Shown here one piece after another: positions 1 through 7,671 of a stretch of DNA of 32,562 bases. The stretch is from positions 1 through 32,562 of the forward strand of contig NZ_POUD01000081.1 in the NCBI RefSeq assembly GCF_003236395.1. Reading direction: 5' to 3'. Positions within the stretch are counted from its first letter, which is position 1; each line of letters opens with the position of its first letter. The notes beneath the pieces were generated by a model. That model had not been told where the DNA came from. It was given only the letters and a program-made list of their open reading frames with translations, and did not search any database. Position numbers and translations under genes: made by a program. This stretch comes from Nonomuraea aridisoli (GTDB lineage Bacteria > Actinomycetota > Actinomycetes > Streptosporangiales > Streptosporangiaceae).

Positions 1-75
1 GCCCGCAACACGGCACCCCCTTCCGGCCACGCCCGCAACACCGGGGTCCCTTCCGACCACGCCCGCAGCACGGCC
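1..75 (+). repeat. 30-bp tandem repeat coding for a 10-residue repeat
   Basis: Two full units and one partial unit of a 30-bp direct repeat begin at bases 1, 31 and 61, each starting GCCCGCA and the full ones ending CCAC. The period is a multiple of three and the frame stays open, so it lengthens or shortens the linker of the DUF4870 protein without breaking it. The array runs off the left edge. Confidence 0.8.
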
Positions 76-429
76 ATGTGGACCCACCTCGGCGCCCTGC
101 TCCTGGACGTCGGCGGCCTGCTCACCTGCGGCGTCAGCTCGCTCCTGCTCTGGATCCCGCCCCTGGTCATCCTGAACGGCCCCAGCGGCGCAGACCCCTT
201 CGTCCGGCGTCACGCCCGCCAGTCGCTCAACCTCGCCTTCACCGAGCTCATCGCGGCCGCCGTCATCGCCATGGCCGTCTCCACCACCGGAGGAATCGGC
301 GTCCTGCTCGCCATCCCCCTCGCCCTGGTCATCTGGATCGCGGCGACCGTCTTCCGCATCCTCGCCGCCACCACCGCCAACCGCGGACTGCCGTACCACT
401 GCCCCGTCGCCATCCCGTTCCTGCGATGA
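1..429 (+). CDS. DUF4870-type membrane protein, 5' end outside window
   Basis: The reading frame is open from base 1, so the gene is cut by the window edge. The first codons encode a tandem 10-residue repeat (ARNTAPPSGH, ARNTGVPSDH, ARSTA...), a Pro/Ser/His-rich linker. From M at base 76 there is a compact membrane domain: a helix over the first ~30 residues, the charged stretch DPFVRRHARQSLN, then two further hydrophobic helices. The order helix, (P)FVxxHAxxxLN, two helices is the signature of the DUF4870/Tic20-like family, small integral membrane proteins of unknown function, often with a low-complexity N-terminal extension in actinomycetes. The ATG at 76 could serve as a start, but the in-frame repeats upstream make a longer protein more likely. 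The family call is fairly secure; the function is unknown. Confidence 0.75.
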   Translation, partial: ARNTAPPSGHARNTGVPSDHARSTAMWTHLGALLLDVGGLLTCGVSSLLLWIPPLVILNGPSGADPFVRRHARQSLNLAFTELIAAAVIAMAVSTTGGIGVLLAIPLALVIWIAATVFRILAATTANRGLPYHCPVAIPFLR

Positions 430-542
430 AACCAGGGCGGCCCAGTTCCATCGATGGCGCCAAGGAGCCAAAGGGGCTCGCTGGTAGGGTTCAGCGCATG
501 TCTGGCGCTTCCAGCTCGGCCGCTTGCGCGGCAGTGACCAGG

Positions 543-565
543 ACGTCCCGCTAGCGGCGGGACGT
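543..565. promoter_or_regulatory. Perfect 9-bp inverted repeat, possible operator or terminator
   Basis: ACGTCCCGC (543-551) and GCGGGACGT (557-565) are separated by 5 bases in the gap before the exporter gene. There is no T-run. It could be a repressor site for the exporter or a hairpin ending the upstream transcript. No adjacent regulator gene is present to decide. Confidence 0.4.
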
Positions 566-670
566 TCGAGTCACAGGACCATCCACCTGAGACGTCCAGC
601 CGCTTCGTGATCAATCCGGGGCGGCACTTCAGTGCTGCTCAGAAGCCTTTCTGAGCAACGGAGCACTTTG

Positions 671-2086
671 ATGCTTTCAGGCATTCATTCTTCACACGGG
701 CAAAGCCCGTCTCCGACGCGCGCATGGCTCGTGTTGTGCGCGATGTCGATGCTGCAGTTCCTCATCGCGGTCGACGTGACCGTGGTCAACATCGCCTTGC
801 CCTCGATCGGCGCGGACCTCGGCGTCGGTGGCCACTCTCTGACCTGGATCGTGGTCGGCTACACCATCACCGGCGGCGGGCTGCTGATGCTCGGCGGCCG
901 CCTTGGCGATCTGCTGGGTCGCCGTCGCGTGCTACTGGCCGGAACCACTCTGTTCGGCGCAGCGTCCCTGTTGGCGGGGCTGGCCCCCTCGTTCGCGGTC
1001 CTGGTGATGGCGCGTCTCCTGCAGGGCGCCGGTGAGGCCATCGCCCTGCCGGCCGCGATGGCCACCATCGTGTTGCTGTTCCCCGAGGGACCGCGCAGGT
1101 CACGGGCCCTGAGCGTATGGGCCGCGGTAGCCAGTTGCGGGCTGGTGCTCGGTTTCGTCCTGTCGGGAATCATCACCGCCCACCTGGGCTGGCGATGGAT
1201 CTTCCTGATCTCGGTGCCGTTCATCCTGGTCGTGATCACGGCCGCCCTCGTCCTCGTCGAGGCCGACCGACCCGCTCCGCGCGGATCAGTCCGGCTGGAC
1301 CTCCCAGGCGCGCTTCTGCTGACCTCGTGCCCGCTGCTGTTCACCTACGGCGTGGTCGAGGCCGGCGAACCCGGCACGAGCTACTGGGTGAGTCTGGCGG
1401 CGCTGGCCGGCGCGGTACTGGCTGGTGCCGGGTTCGTACGTGTCGAAGCCCGCTCGCCGAATCCGCTGGTGCCGCTGAGCTTCTTCGCCAACCGCGCTCG
1501 CGTGACCGCGAACCTGACGACGATGCTGCTCAGCGGGGCGCTGTCGACCTCGTTCCTGCTGTTCACGTTCTACCTGCAGGACCACCTCCGGATCGGCCCG
1601 TTGGGAGCCGGATTCACGATGCTGCCACTGGCCGTCGCGCTGGTCGTAGCCTCCATGCTCGTGCCCCGGCTGCTCGGCAGGTGGGGAGCACGCGCGTGTG
1701 TCCTGGCCGGCCTCGGCTTCGCTGCGGGCGCGATGACCGCGATCGCACTCGTCGCCGCCCTCGATGCCGGAGCGCCCTGGCTGATCCCTGCGATGCTGCT
1801 GATCGCCGCCGGGATGGGCTTCGGTCTCGTAGGGCTGCAGTACATCGCGGTCAGCGGCGTGACCGACGAGGACGCCGGAATCGCCTCAGGGGTCCAGCGA
1901 GCAGCCGACCAACTCGGCGGTGCCGGCGGCGTAGCGGTCTATGTGGGGATCGGGTTCGCTCCCGCCGTGCATTCTGCAGACCCGTTCCTGATCGCCACGG
2001 TGCTCGCCGTCGCCGGACTGATCATCGGCGCCCTGGTCATTCAGCGCGCACCGGCCGCCGCGGAAGTGCACGGACAAGCCGAGTAG
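671..2086 (+). CDS. MFS drug exporter, DHA2 (EmrB/QacA) 14-TM family
   Basis: A 471-residue membrane protein of the length usual for 14-helix drug:H+ antiporters. The first helix carries the DVTVVNIALPSI motif typical of DHA2 members, motif A appears as GGRLGDLLGRRRVLL in the 2-3 loop, motif B as RLLQGAGEA, and a motif-C-like Gly-rich helix follows (GLVLGFVLSGI). It would act in the cytoplasmic membrane, exporting hydrophobic drugs or metabolites. I chose the ATG at 671 because GGAG lies 8 bases upstream; an in-frame GTG at 632 would add 13 residues with no comparable ribosome site. No TetR or MarR gene is adjacent, so regulation is unclear. The substrate cannot be deduced from sequence. Confidence 0.88.
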   Translation: MLSGIHSSHGQSPSPTRAWLVLCAMSMLQFLIAVDVTVVNIALPSIGADLGVGGHSLTWIVVGYTITGGGLLMLGGRLGDLLGRRRVLLAGTTLFGAASLLAGLAPSFAVLVMARLLQGAGEAIALPAAMATIVLLFPEGPRRSRALSVWAAVASCGLVLGFVLSGIITAHLGWRWIFLISVPFILVVITAALVLVEADRPAPRGSVRLDLPGALLLTSCPLLFTYGVVEAGEPGTSYWVSLAALAGAVLAGAGFVRVEARSPNPLVPLSFFANRARVTANLTTMLLSGALSTSFLLFTFYLQDHLRIGPLGAGFTMLPLAVALVVASMLVPRLLGRWGARACVLAGLGFAAGAMTAIALVAALDAGAPWLIPAMLLIAAGMGFGLVGLQYIAVSGVTDEDAGIASGVQRAADQLGGAGGVAVYVGIGFAPAVHSADPFLIATVLAVAGLIIGALVIQRAPAAAEVHGQAE

Positions 2087-2177
2087 GGCTCGCACGCCGC
2101 CACGTACCGCCATCTTCAGCGGGCGTGGCGGCTCAGCGGCGCGTGCCGTTCCGGCGGGTGGTCGCAGGAGGAGGACC

Positions 2178-2244
2178 GTCTCCAACTCGCGTGCTTCAGA
2201 TACTCCAGTACGTCGGCCACGCCGATGCCGGCGTCACGTCGGCA
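2178..2244 (-). pseudogene. Possible 3' remnant of a NarL-type response regulator
   Basis: On the minus strand a short stretch reads GVADVLEYLKHA. This resembles the last residues of the intact response regulator at 4224-4871 (RVAAVLQYLESA), and the DNA is also similar (GTGGCCGACGTACTGGAGTA against GTGGCCGCCGTGCTGCAGTA). No upstream receiver or HTH part is present. If real, it is the tail of a deleted paralogue, in line with the rearranged kinase locus nearby. The plus-strand reading of the same bases (RVLQILQYVGHAD) superficially resembles an integrase end, so the call is weak. Confidence 0.3.
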
Positions 2245-2300
2245 GGGCGGCCTTCAGCAGCGGGGAATTCGCCGTGGGATCGTGCCCGGCCGCGAAGAGG

Positions 2301-2912
2301 TCACGCGTTTCCCGGGATGAGATAACGCGTATGCGGAGTTCGCAGCCATTCGGCACTGATCTCCTCTCCCGTGACTCGCCCGATGATGACGAGGCTCGTC
2401 GTGACCATCTGCGCGATGGGGCAGCCTTGAGTCCCCGGAATCTCCCAGTCCGGCTCCGGCTCAAGCCCTTCGCCATAGGCGGCGAGGATGGCAGGAATCA
2501 TCGTCATGGAGGAATTCGCCATGACCTCCCCGTCCTGCGCGTAATAAATGCGGTATCCGGTGCCGCCTCTCCAACTGACGCCTACGGCCCGGCCTCCGTC
2601 CCGCGACAGGGATTCCAAGGCCCAGGGCTCCACTACATCCGACCACTGAATCTGCAGCGTCAACGTCCACGCACCGCGCTCAGCGAACTCGCCGACGAGC
2701 AGAATGCCGTCGTAGTCGCCAGGTATGTTCTCGCCGTCGAATCCCACAGAGAGATCAGCGAGCGTCACCTCGGTCGCGCTGTCGGGATCGGCGCCGAGCC
2801 GGCGGGCGACCTCGCCTACGCCGGCTCCTTCGCTCCACACGGCCGCTAATCCGTCAGCGATCGCCGGCCAGTGTGATTCGAGCAGGTCGTACAGATGCTG
2901 CCGTGAACTCAT
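2301..2912 (-). CDS. DUF6461-like hypothetical protein
   Basis: A soluble protein of about 203 residues. It has an ARRLGADPDS segment after an N-terminal helical region, then ERGAWTLTLQIQW, a SRDGGRAVGVSW segment and YAQDGEV. The order RRLGADP, GxWTL(x)E, GGRAVSVxW, YAxDG is the pattern of the actinobacterial DUF6461 family, which has no assigned function and is often found beside polymorphic-toxin or mobile genes. The start is the ATG at 2912, preceded by AAAGGA 10 bases upstream; a longer frame to 2951 lacks a ribosome site. It stands alone with the MFS stub divergent upstream. Family moderately sure, function unknown. Confidence 0.65.
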   Translation of the reverse strand: MSSRQHLYDLLESHWPAIADGLAAVWSEGAGVGEVARRLGADPDSATEVTLADLSVGFDGENIPGDYDGILLVGEFAERGAWTLTLQIQWSDVVEPWALESLSRDGGRAVGVSWRGGTGYRIYYAQDGEVMANSSMTMIPAILAAYGEGLEPEPDWEIPGTQGCPIAQMVTTSLVIIGRVTGEEISAEWLRTPHTRYLIPGNA

Positions 2913-3012
2913 CGGCACCGCGTCCTTTCTTACACACGAAAAAGCCACCACACCGGACCGCCCTTGATCATTTCATGAGCCTGCTGAAAGGATCAGGAGC
3001 CGGAGGACGATT

Positions 3013-3237
3013 ATGGCTTTGACATCTTTAGGACCGGCGTACAACCGGCTGTGGTTGGCGACGGCGTTGTCCAACCTCGGCGACGGAATTCGCATGGCGG
3101 CCCTGCCGTTGTTGGCGACCGCCATGAGTTCCGATCCCGTCGTGGTGGCCGGCGTGGCCATCGCCGGGCAGAGCCCGTGGTTGATGTTCGGGTTGTTCGC
3201 CGGAGCCATCGTCGACCGTTACGATCAGCGTCGCCGC
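3013..3237 (+). pseudogene. 5' stub of an MFS transporter (EntS/DHA3-like)
   Basis: The first ~75 codons read as the N-terminus of a 12-TM MFS exporter: RLWLATALSNLGDGIRMAALPLL, then a second helix ending LFAGAIVDRYDQRR, which is motif A of the EntS/macrolide-exporter group. A strong GGAGG sits 6 bases before the ATG, so expression signals are intact. After about base 3237, in a CGCCGCCGCCGG run, transporter similarity stops abruptly; the same frame continues without recognisable protein to 3588 while a kinase appears in another frame. The transporter has thus lost more than three quarters of its length. It is read as a deletion or recombination scar rather than a functional gene. Confidence 0.75.
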
Positions 3238-4220
3238 CGCCGGCCGGGCTGCGCGCCGCCCTCGCCGACCCGGCGGTACGGCGCGAGCTGGCCTGGGTGG
3301 TCGCCCACGCCTCCGCCGGGCTGTTGCTGGGCATGGTCGCCCTCAGCCTCCCGATCCACGCGGTGCAGGACGCGACCTTCGCGTTGTGGTGGTGGCTGTT
3401 GCCGCCGGAGGAGGCCGCGACTGCGGCGTACGGCATGTGGGAGGTCAGGGACACCTCCGGCGCCCTCGCCGTCGCCGCGCTGGCCCCGATCGAGATCGCC
3501 CTCACCCTGCTCCTCGCACCCAGGATGGCCAGGCTGCAGGCCTGGTCCGGCCGGCGCCTCCTGCGCCCCGGCTCCGACGCCGACCTGAGCCTGCGCGTCG
3601 CGCAGCTGACCGCGACGCGCGCCGCCGTGCTCGACGCACACGCCGCCGAACTGCGCCGCATCGAACGCTCGCTGCACGACGGCACGCAGAACCGGCTCGT
3701 CGCCGTCAACGTGCTGCTCGGGGCGGCGATACGGGCGCTGGAACGCGATCCCGGCACCGCCAAGGCGTCACTGGAACGGGCGCAGAGCGCCGCCGAGCAG
3801 GCGCTCAGTGAGCTCCGGGGCGTCGTACGCTCCATCCTGCCGCCCGTCCTGACCGACAAGAGCCTCGCCGACGCGCTCGCCGGCCTGGCCGCGACCTGCC
3901 CGGTGCCGTGCAGGATCGACGCCGACCTGCCGATCAGGGCCGCCGCCTCCGTCGAGGCCACCGCCTACTTCGTGGTGGCCGAGGCGCTCACCAACATCGC
4001 CAAGCACAGTGGCGCCCGGCACGCCGTCGTCAGCGTACGCCGCCTCGATGACCGGCTGCTCCTGGAGGTCATGGACGACGGACAGGGCGGGGCGGACGAG
4101 AGCGGATCCGGGATCGTCGGCATCCGCCGGCGGGTCGAGGCGCACGACGGGTCGTTCACGATGACCAGTCCCGCCGGCGGGCCGACCACCCTCAACGTGA
4201 CTTTGCCCTTTGAAATGTAG
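3238..4220 (+). pseudogene. N-terminally truncated sensor histidine kinase (HisKA_3/NarX type)
   Basis: From about base 3238, one frame away from the MFS stub, a histidine kinase begins mid-domain: LRAALADPAVRRELAWV with two membrane helices (a sensor domain of the actinobacterial 'putative sensor' type), then a dimerisation helix with the phospho-acceptor motif IERSLHDGTQNRL, the N box EALTNIAKHS, G1 DDGQGGA and G2 GSGIVGIRRRVEAH. The catalytic core is complete, but the native start and probably the first ~30-60 residues are missing. Internal GTG/ATG codons (such as the ATG at 3333) might still allow a shortened product, and the MFS ribosome site lies upstream in another frame. It stops 3 bases from the convergent response regulator, presumably its former partner. 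Confidence 0.75.
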
Positions 4221-4223
4221 GGA

Positions 4224-4871
4224 TCAGGCGCTCTCGAGGTACTGCAGCACGGCGGCCACCCGCCGATGGGTGCCGTCGGCGGGCGCCAGGTCGAGCTTGG
4301 CGAAGATGTTGCGGATGTGCTTGTGGACCGCGCCGTCGCTGACGACGAGCCGCTCGGCGATGGCGGAGTTGTCCAGCCCCTCCGCCATCAGGGCCAGCAC
4401 GTCGCGCTCGCGCGGGCTGAGCCGTTCCAGCCGGTCGTCGGGCCGGCTGCGGGTCAGGAGCTGCGCGACCACCTCGGGGTCGATGGCGGTGCCGCCCGCC
4501 GCCAACCGGTGCAGCGCGGTCAGGAACTCCTGCACCCGGCCGACCCGCTCCTTGAGCAGGTAACCGAGGCGGGAGCTGCCGTAGGCGAGCAGGTCGGTGG
4601 CGAACGCCTGCTCGACGTAGGCCGACAACACGAGCACGGCCAGCCCGGGCAGCCGCCGCCGCGCCTCGACGGCCGCCACGATCCCCTCGTTGGTGTGGGT
4701 CGGCGGCATGCGTACGTCCACGATGGCGACATCCGGCCGGTGCGCGTCCACGGCCTCGAGAAAGGCGTCGGCATCAGGCGCGGTGGCCACCACGTCGAGC
4801 CCCTCAGCCCGCAGCAACAGCGCCAGCCCCTCGCGCAGCAGAGGATCGTCCTCAGCGATCACAATCCGCAC
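4224..4871 (-). CDS. NarL/FixJ-family response regulator
   Basis: A 215-residue two-domain regulator. The receiver domain (about 1-120) shows the acidic pair in IAEDDPLL, the phospho-acceptor Asp in VAIVDVRMPP (about D51), and the conserved Lys in GYLLKERV. The LuxR-type HTH (about 148-205) reads LSPRERDVLALMAEGLDNSAIAERL...VHKHIRNIFAKL. These genes usually sit immediately downstream of, and on the same strand as, their kinase; here the kinase fragment faces it tail-to-tail with a 3-base gap. Kinase partner and gene orientation may therefore both be altered. The targets are unknown; autoregulation is possible but no operator is visible. Confidence 0.9.
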   Translation of the reverse strand: MRIVIAEDDPLLREGLALLLRAEGLDVVATAPDADAFLEAVDAHRPDVAIVDVRMPPTHTNEGIVAAVEARRRLPGLAVLVLSAYVEQAFATDLLAYGSSRLGYLLKERVGRVQEFLTALHRLAAGGTAIDPEVVAQLLTRSRPDDRLERLSPRERDVLALMAEGLDNSAIAERLVVSDGAVHKHIRNIFAKLDLAPADGTHRRVAAVLQYLESA

Positions 4872-5152
4872 GAAAGCCTCACCTCCACGATCGCCGCCCC
4901 ACCGTCCGGGCCCGACACCACGAACACACCGTCAAGCGCTTCGGTACGCCGACACCCGGGGCATCACGCAGGAATCGATGATCCACGGGCCCCAGCAGAA
5001 CAACCCCCGCCCACTCGGCCACCTCCACGCCCCCAGACCCTAGGGCCAACAGCGGGGAAATGTCGTGAGATCGACGACCGAAAAGGCACAGCAAGCTGCT
5101 ACCTATAGGTGAGCGGCTCACCTCCGCCCTGTGGGACGCGCTTGAAGATCAA
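4872..5152. other. Intergenic stretch without a convincing gene
   Basis: About 280 bases between the response regulator start and the terminator at 5153. Open frames here lack ribosome sites and resemble no family. A near-perfect palindrome, GGTGAGCGGCTCACC (5108-5122), could be a regulator site or a short hairpin. Confidence 0.5.
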
Positions 5153-5185
5153 GAGGCCCTCCCTCAGACTCCGAGAGAGGGCCTC
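5153..5185 (-). terminator. Hairpin terminator downstream of the HicB-like gene
   Basis: GAGGCCCTC (5153-5161) pairs with GAGGGCCTC (5177-5185) just past the stop of the minus-strand gene. The preceding sequence GAAGATCAAGAGGCCCTC closely resembles the start of the 98-bp att repeat (GAAGATCAGAAAGGCCCTC), suggesting a shared origin with the tRNA-associated terminator. Confidence 0.65.
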
Positions 5186-5189
5186 CTCG

Positions 5190-5654
5190 CTACACGCTCG
5201 ATTCCTTGAGGATCTGGGAGATGCGCTGGTGGGACAGGCGCATTGCGCTACCCACGTCGCGGGTGGTCCACCCTTGGGCGGTGAGCAGACGAGCGGCATG
5301 GCGGACGGCATCGCGCTCGGCCTGCTCGGCGAGGACACGCGCCTGGCGTGCCTCGACGACAGCCGCGAGCGCGGCTTTGGCCTCAGAGTCGGCGGGAGCA
5401 ACGTGAACGCCGATCACTTCGGGCTCGTCCCGGAGAGCGTCGAAGATCAGCTGGCAGACATTGCGCTTGACATCTGCCCAGCTCGTGCCCTGGGACTGGA
5501 CGATGCGCCCGCCAGGTAGTTCGGCGGTGGCGGCCCACTGCTTTCCGGTACGTGTGGCGGTGGCGAAGTATGTGACGGCTTCGGCGACGTCGTCGTCGCT
5601 TGGGGGGACGAGGTCGGGCTGGTGGAAGATCAAGTCGTGGTTCATCAGCTCCAT
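5190..5654 (-). CDS. HicB-like protein with C-terminal helix-turn-helix
   Basis: A protein of about 154 residues. The middle region (VTYFATATRTGKQWAATAELPGG... then SWADVKRNVCQLIFDAL) has the strand-strand-strand-helix order of HicB/DUF1902-type antitoxins. The C-terminal 60 residues contain an Ala/Arg-rich helix and a likely HTH (LLTAQGWTTRDVGSAMRLSHQRISQIL). This suggests a DNA-binding regulator or antitoxin, but no HicA-type mRNA interferase (about 60-80 residues) is adjacent, so it appears to be an orphan. Possible starts are GTG 5675, ATG 5654 and ATG 5645; none has a strong ribosome site. A palindrome 27 bases upstream is a plausible self-operator. It sits in a region of integration remnants and is probably acquired. 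Confidence 0.6.
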   Translation of the reverse strand: MELMNHDLIFHQPDLVPPSDDDVAEAVTYFATATRTGKQWAATAELPGGRIVQSQGTSWADVKRNVCQLIFDALRDEPEVIGVHVAPADSEAKAALAAVVEARQARVLAEQAERDAVRHAARLLTAQGWTTRDVGSAMRLSHQRISQILKESSV

Positions 5655-5680
5655 GATCTTCAACCTAGACACCACAGCAC

Positions 5681-5699
5681 CTACCGTCTAGAACGGTAG
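5681..5699. promoter_or_regulatory. Palindrome upstream of the HicB-like/HTH gene, candidate operator
   Basis: CTACCGT (5681-5687) and ACGGTAG (5693-5699) form a perfect inverted repeat around CTAGA. CTAGAC-like motifs recur close by (5665, 5711). It lies where the minus-strand gene's promoter should be, so binding by that gene's own HTH is a reasonable inference. Confidence 0.5.
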
Positions 5700-5811
5700 C
5701 CAAAATTCGTCTAGCCGACTTGCCGGAGCTGAACAGCGGCGCCCTGAGTGACGACGACGGCATGGAGATAATGGCTAGCGACTCGGGCAAGAGGAACGGC
5801 AACATTCATAG

Positions 5812-5997
5812 ATGCGAGTCACCATCGTGATGTCACGGTATGGCGGTATCTATGAGCCGGGCGTTTGGGTCGCCTTCCCGATGAACCCGGATGAGCTACC
5901 ACCCGACTGGTACGGCGGGGATGTCGAGTGCGCCCACTTCTTCGCGGAGCGCAAGGGAGAGATCGGAGGCGGCGACACTCCTCAGGACGCGTACTAG
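5812..5997 (+). CDS. Small hypothetical protein (61 aa)
   Basis: The protein begins MRVTIVMSRYGGIYEPGVWVAF and continues with PDELPPDWYGGDVECAHFF. The composition (Tyr, Trp, Gly and acidic residues) looks protein-like and resembles small proteins often seen on actinobacterial phages and integrated elements, though I cannot name a family. No good ribosome site precedes the ATG. It lies just upstream of an integrase remnant, so it may be a leftover of a lost element. Confidence 0.45.
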   Translation: MRVTIVMSRYGGIYEPGVWVAFPMNPDELPPDWYGGDVECAHFFAERKGEIGGGDTPQDAY

Positions 5998-6068
5998 GAC
6001 CTCCTGAACAATATGCAGCACAGGCAACGTGCTCGGATGGCAAAGAACAACAATATGGCCTGCAGTAG

Positions 6069-6198
6069 ACGGGTGTGAACATCCGCGTCGTACAGCAGGT
6101 TCTCGGCCACACCCGTGTGACGACCACCCGAGCGCTACGCTCACGCATCCACACCGCCGATGCGCGATGCGGGGGAACGGCTGGCCTTCGCTCTCTGA
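6069..6198 (+). pseudogene. Frameshifted 3' end of a tyrosine integrase
   Basis: The frame GVNIRVVQQVLGHTRVTTT matches residues around the third catalytic motif of the intact integrase in this window (HIRVVQEILGHTRVTTT). Near base 6129 one extra C shifts the frame; reading on in the new frame gives ERYAHASTPPMRDAGERLAFAL and then TGA at 6196-6198, the usual integrase ending with the Tyr nucleophile in ERYAH. An in-frame TAG lies just upstream at 6066, so everything before the C-terminal ~40 residues is lost. It is a relic of an earlier element that used a related integrase. Confidence 0.85.
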
Positions 6199-6227
6199 GG
6201 AAGTCCTCAGCCGTTGTACTCCGCCCG

Positions 6228-6243
6228 TCGGAAGATCAGAAAG
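6228..6243 (+). repeat. 16-bp copy of the sequence bordering the left att site
   Basis: TCGGAAGATCAGAAAG here is identical to 8143-8158, where it leads into the left att repeat. It follows the stop of the integrase relic by about 30 bases; the intact integrase is about 40 bases from its att site. This suggests it marks the end of an older, now eroded element. Confidence 0.55.
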
Positions 6244-6367
6244 TCGGCCCGATGCGGGCGAACGGCTCCTCTCCGCCCTCTGGAATCCGTAGCGGTTGCG
6301 ACCATGACACCTCGGCGGTCGTCGTTCGCCGTGCTGCTCTTCTCTGCGAGAACAGGGTGGGTCGGGA

Positions 6368-6799
6368 TCAAGCCTGATCTACAGGGACCGGTCCCAGGGG
6401 GTCGGGAGTGATGCCGGGCCGGAAGGTGTGCTTGAAGTCGGGGCACTCCACGAGCGGCTCGTACGTGCAGGTCGAGGCGTGGCGGAGGCCGTCGCGCATG
6501 CGGATCAGGCGGGCGATGTCCTCCTCCAGCGCCTCGGCCTTGCGCATCATGCGGGTGCGTAGCTCCAGGTCGCCGGGGGTTGCTCGCAGGAATCCGGCGA
6601 TCTCGGCGATGGTGAACCCGGCGCCGCGTGCGCAGGTGATGAAAGCAAGGTGATCGAGGACCTCTGGGTGGTAGGTCCGGCGCAACCCGTTGCGGCCCGC
6701 CGAGGCGACGAGGCCCCGCTTCTCATAGAACCGCAGCGCCGACGCCGCCAATCCGGAGCGCTCGGCCACCTCTGCGATGTCCAGCAGCTGCTCGCCCAC
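6368..6799 (-). CDS. MerR-family transcriptional regulator
   Basis: About 143 residues with the MerR layout: an N-terminal winged HTH (LLDIAEVAERSGLAASALRFYEKRGLV), the wing with Arg-Arg-Tyr (NGLRRTYHPEVLDHLAFI), a second helical pair (GFTIAEIAGFL), a long dimerisation helix (residues ~85-110), and a short C-terminal tail with Cys residues (STCTYEPLVECPDF). The tail resembles SoxR/CueR-type effector ends but lacks a clear metal motif. The GTG at 6799 has GGAGG 4 bases upstream. An upstream ATG at 6829 would put the operator palindrome (6812-6831) inside the gene, so the shorter start is favoured. It is divergent from the metallo-hydrolase gene and probably controls it. Confidence 0.85.
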   Translation of the reverse strand: MGEQLLDIAEVAERSGLAASALRFYEKRGLVASAGRNGLRRTYHPEVLDHLAFITCARGAGFTIAEIAGFLRATPGDLELRTRMMRKAEALEEDIARLIRMRDGLRHASTCTYEPLVECPDFKHTFRPGITPDPLGPVPVDQA

Positions 6800-6811
6800 A
6801 ATGCCTCCTTG

Positions 6812-6831
6812 ACTTGAACCATGCTTCAACT
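6812..6831. promoter_or_regulatory. Likely MerR operator in a divergent promoter
   Basis: ACTTGAACCATGCTTCAACT is a near-perfect dyad between the divergent MerR and metallo-hydrolase genes. Its form (TTGAA and TTCAA half-sites) is that of MerR-family operators that sit within an over-long -35/-10 spacer. Assignment rests on position and symmetry. Confidence 0.65.
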
Positions 6832-6846
6832 AGCAGGCTAGCCGCC

Positions 6847-7671
6847 ATGCAGATCCATCACCTCAACTGCGGGTCCATACGGCAGCTCGAAGCCACCTAC
6901 CCGGGCCCGCCCTCCGCGCGCGCCGTCAACCACTGCCTGCTGGTCGAGACCGGCTCCGAAGGACTGGTCCTCATCGAAACCGGTCTCGGCCTGGACGATG
7001 TACGCAACCCCGGCCACACCCTCGGCGCCGACTGGGTCGAGATGGCCCAGCCCGTGCTGGACGAGCAGGAAACCGCCATTCGCCAGATCGCCCGGCTCGG
7101 GTACAACCCCGGCGATGTACGCCACATCATCGTGACGCACCTCGATGTGGACCACTGCGGTGGCCTGCCGGACTTCCCCGCCGCCCAGGTCCACGTCATG
7201 GCGGCCGAACTCGATGCCGCGACCGGTCAGGCGCCCAGCTTCCGCTACCGCCCGGCCCATTGGGCGCACCACCCGAACTGGGTGACCTATTCCACCGGCT
7301 CCGGCGAGGACTGGTTCGGCTTCGCCTCCCTGCAGCCCCAGGGCCTTCCGCCGCAGATCCGCCTGGTCCCGCTCGGCGGCCACACCGCCGGCCACACCGG
7401 CGTGGCGGTCCACGACGGCGACCGCTGGCTCCTGCACTGCGGTGACGCCTACTACTACCATCGGGAACTCGATGACGACCCCCACCCACACCCGCTCCTG
7501 GACCTAGTGCAAACCAGCTCAGAAGTTCACCACGATCTCAGACTCGGCACTCAGGCTCGGCTACGCGAACTCCTCCGCCGCCACGGCGACCAGGTGTCGA
7601 TCTTCAGCGCCCACGACCCCTGGGAACTCCATCACTACCTTCATCCCGGGCAACCCATGGTGCTGCAGTAG
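6847..7671 (+). CDS. MBL-fold metallo-hydrolase
   Basis: A 274-residue metallo-beta-lactamase-fold protein. The metal motif is H98-L-D100-V-D102-H103 (the HxDxDH variant of HxHxDH). Further ligands are seen as GGHTAGHTG (H179/H183), Asp200 in HCGDAYY, and His256 in FSAHDPWE, giving a complete dinuclear site. Length and motif spacing fit the lactonase/glyoxalase-like branch; the substrate is not predictable. The ATG at 6847 follows the MerR operator by 15 bases, so the transcript may be nearly leaderless. Being divergent from a MerR gene, it may be induced by a small electrophile or drug that it hydrolyses. Confidence 0.88.
   Translation: MQIHHLNCGSIRQLEATYPGPPSARAVNHCLLVETGSEGLVLIETGLGLDDVRNPGHTLGADWVEMAQPVLDEQETAIRQIARLGYNPGDVRHIIVTHLDVDHCGGLPDFPAAQVHVMAAELDAATGQAPSFRYRPAHWAHHPNWVTYSTGSGEDWFGFASLQPQGLPPQIRLVPLGGHTAGHTGVAVHDGDRWLLHCGDAYYYHRELDDDPHPHPLLDLVQTSSEVHHDLRLGTQARLRELLRRHGDQVSIFSAHDPWELHHYLHPGQPMVLQ

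Noticed and set aside
2186..2250. Plus-strand RVLQILQYVGHADAG read as an integrase C-terminus
   Set aside because: The minus-strand reading matches the intact response regulator end at both protein and DNA level; the integrase reading lacks the HxxR and Tyr parts.
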